Of a stretch of DNA of 64,000 bases, positions 62,786-64,000 are shown piece by piece. Numbering within the stretch: position 1 is the first letter of the stretch; every line of letters begins with the position of its first letter. Position numbers and translations under genes: made by a program. Origin of the DNA: JAGHBT01 sp035311885 (GTDB lineage Bacteria > Krumholzibacteriota > Krumholzibacteriia > Krumholzibacteriales > WJIX01); the NCBI GenBank assembly GCA_964554125.1, contig CAZKNG010000001.1:1-64000 (forward strand). Direction: 5' to 3'. The notes under the pieces are model-generated. The model did not search any database. It was given only the letters and a program-made list of their open reading frames with translations, and was not told the DNA's origin.

Positions 62786-63456
62786 TATTCCTCCTCAGCG
62801 AAAGAGATCACTTCCGCGGCGCCTGTCCCTTCAACGGCCGATTTTAAGTTCATACATGAATAACATTTTCCGCACATCAACCCGGCCCCTCCGTAGCAAC
62901 TCCACAAGTATTCCCAGGGTATTGAAAGCTTCATCCCTTCTCGAGCTATTCTTTTCTTATCAAAATCCAGAGTCGGGCTTTCAACACGGACATCCTCTCT
63001 TACTCCAATCTCCAGCGCGCGGTTTACCGCTTCAACATATCTGCTGCTGTTATCAGGAAATAGACGCGATTCTTCTCTGTTGAATCCCGTTATAATCACC
63101 GAACACCGCTTCCAGGAGGCAAATGCCGCGGCAATATTAAGAAAAATGCCGTTTCTGTTTTCTATCCAGGCAGAAGAGGGGGCGCTCTTATCTTCACATT
63201 CAACTTCTCGTGTCAGAGAAGAGGATGAACCTTCCCCAAGCCACGGCAGTTTTACATACTCGAGGGGAAGCTGGTAAAAACCGGCAATTCTTCCGGCAGC
63301 TGACCTTTCTCTTTCAAGAGCATGCTGGTTATATTCAAAGAAAAGAGCGGTTTTAACTTTATACCGGTTCTCTGCGATAGCGAGAGCCACAGTGGAATCC
63401 AACCCGCCGGACAGCAGCACCAGAGCGTTTTCAATAGAATTGTCTCTATTGCTCAC
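62785..63456 (-). CDS. queC: 7-cyano-7-deazaguanine synthase
   Basis: A 223-residue PP-loop enzyme that converts carboxy-deazaguanine with ammonia and ATP to preQ0. The PP-loop LLSGGLDSTVAL lies at 14-25, and the C-terminal zinc site has four cysteines in CYGGAGLMCGKCYSC. GTG start at 63456 overlaps the queD end by 11 nt. The length and motifs are normal for QueC. Confidence 0.95.
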   Translation of the reverse strand: MSNRDNSIENALVLLSGGLDSTVALAIAENRYKVKTALFFEYNQHALERERSAAGRIAGFYQLPLEYVKLPWLGEGSSSSLTREVECEDKSAPSSAWIENRNGIFLNIAAAFASWKRCSVIITGFNREESRLFPDNSSRYVEAVNRALEIGVREDVRVESPTLDFDKKRIAREGMKLSIPWEYLWSCYGGAGLMCGKCYSCMNLKSAVEGTGAAEVISFAEEE

Positions 63457-63841
63457 CGTAACGCACCATATCTGTTGGAGTTTCCCAGAGTTCTATCTCT
63501 ACAAGTTTTCCGCCATCATAATCGATATTTTCGCGGCAAATCCTGAAGATTTCCGCCGCTATATTCTCAGAAGTAGGGTTTTTCCTGTCAAAAGGTTTAA
63601 CTTCATTCAAATTACGATGATCAAAACGAGGTAATAATTCACGTGAAAGATCCGACTTGAGCTTAATATAATCAGCTGATATTCCGTCATCTCCCAGAGC
63701 CGTAAAACGATAATAGGCGCGGACAACCCAATTATGTCCATGGAGTCTAGCGCAGTCACCGGGATAATCCCTCAGCAAATGGGAAGCGGAAAACTGAACC
63801 TCTGTTGAGACTGTGTAATACACATTTTTTTCTTTTTCCAT
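63446..63841 (-). CDS. queD: 6-carboxy-5,6,7,8-tetrahydropterin synthase
   Basis: A 131-residue T-fold enzyme of the QueD/PTPS type. Zinc histidines H21, H34 and H36 and the catalytic C30 (SHLLRDYPGDCARLHGHNW) are present, with the DHRNLN segment and a glutamate in LVEIELWETP. It makes 6-carboxytetrahydropterin from dihydroneopterin triphosphate. First gene of the queuosine operon, ATG at 63841. The folE gene needed to make its substrate is not in the window. Confidence 0.95.
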   Translation of the reverse strand: MEKEKNVYYTVSTEVQFSASHLLRDYPGDCARLHGHNWVVRAYYRFTALGDDGISADYIKLKSDLSRELLPRFDHRNLNEVKPFDRKNPTSENIAAEIFRICRENIDYDGGKLVEIELWETPTDMVRYGEQ

Positions 63842-63902
63842 AATATCTTCTATTCCCGGTTCAGCCTAATTATTGCAAGTCCGTTGTGCAAAGTGCAAAA
63901 AG

Positions 63903-63931
63903 AATATATTCAATGCATCCCTTTCATTCAA
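63903..63931 (-). promoter_or_regulatory. Promoter of the queD operon
   Basis: Minus strand TTGAAT (63931-63926), a 17-nt spacer, TATATT (63908-63903). This puts transcription start near 63896 and gives a leader of about 55 nt. I see no preQ1 riboswitch in the leader. Confidence 0.5.
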
Positions 63932-64000
63932 CATCTTAATTATAAAACTTAAACTTATCAACGATTAATAAAATTACGGCGATTACGAAAAAATGGAACA

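Noticed and set aside
63842..63902. preQ1 riboswitch in the queD leader
   Set aside because: The short leader lacks the loop and A-rich tail motifs of preQ1 classes I know; only a weak TTGCA/TGCAA pairing is visible.
1..64000. CRISPR arrays, insertion sequences, prophage or integrase genes
   Set aside because: No regularly spaced repeats and no transposase, recombinase or phage-type protein motifs on either strand.

Overview
This 64 kb window looks like part of the chromosome of an uncultivated bacterium with two membranes, of the FCB (Fibrobacteres-Chlorobi-Bacteroidetes) type. The sequence-based reasons are: an LptA/OstA-like LPS-transport protein; several lipoproteins with clear lipoboxes; a GldA/GldF/GldG-type ABC operon; a PorX-like response regulator fused to a PglZ domain beside a histidine kinase; and a secreted LVIVD-repeat protein ending in the YPNPFNPST-type C-terminal module that FCB-group bacteria use for surface sorting. 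Base composition is moderate to AT-rich. I cannot place it to phylum. About 50 genes are packed tightly and almost all lie on the minus strand; only two short blocks (32.9-37.7 kb and 52.2-53.5 kb) are on the plus strand. I saw no rRNA, tRNA, CRISPR array, transposase, integrase or phage gene. The scaffold contains an assembly artefact at 45,953-45,991: Illumina adapter sequence followed by ten Ns, which breaks an ABC ATPase gene.

Layout in coordinate order (minus-strand operons are transcribed right to left). 0-7.5 kb: LptA-like protein (cut by the window edge), ROK sugar kinase, folC, accD, punA, rimI, tsaB, tsaE. 7.7-11.8 kb: a serS / histidine kinase / PorX-like operon. 11.9-20.1 kb: a cell-surface polysaccharide block (polyprenyl-P GlcNAc-1-P transferase, wecB, rfbB, UDP-glucose dehydrogenase, GDP-rhamnose-type reductase and dehydratase, glycosyltransferase). 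20.2-23 kb: a SUMF1-domain lipoprotein and an ArsB/NhaD-type permease. 23-30.3 kb: a pyrimidine operon pyrR-pyrB-pyrC-(TPR lipoprotein)-pyrK-pyrD-pyrF, preceded by a promoter and what reads as a PyrR-type attenuator. 30.4-32.6 kb: a DMT transporter and a DUF2891 protein.

32.9-37.7 kb (plus strand): ABC ATPase, permease, GldG-like and DUF4340 proteins behind a near-consensus promoter. 37.8-45.7 kb: NHL-like lipoprotein, saccharopine-dehydrogenase-like enzyme, LVIVD surface protein, second DMT transporter, M2/M3-like metallopeptidase, CoA-disulfide-reductase-like flavoprotein. 45.8-51.1 kb: an overlapping operon dus-larB-larC-(LysM/TPR lipoprotein)-(double ABC ATPase of the ECF type), suggestive of nickel-pincer cofactor synthesis next to part of a metal transporter. 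51.2-60.5 kb: mixed housekeeping genes (membrane protein, hydrolase, MtnX-like phosphatase, CtpA protease, tmk, MATE, CDP-alcohol phosphatidyltransferase, rsmI, threonine aldolase). 60.7-63.9 kb: HU, an unexplained structured spacer, and a preQ0/queuosine operon queD-queC-DUF366-queE.

The points I consider most worth following are the pyr attenuator together with the Lys/Ser-rich tail on its PyrR, the DUF366 gene sitting inside the queuosine operon, the PorX/kinase pair attached to serS, and the larBC/ECF-ATPase association. Many genes appear to start with TTG or GTG preceded by a good Shine-Dalgarno sequence.
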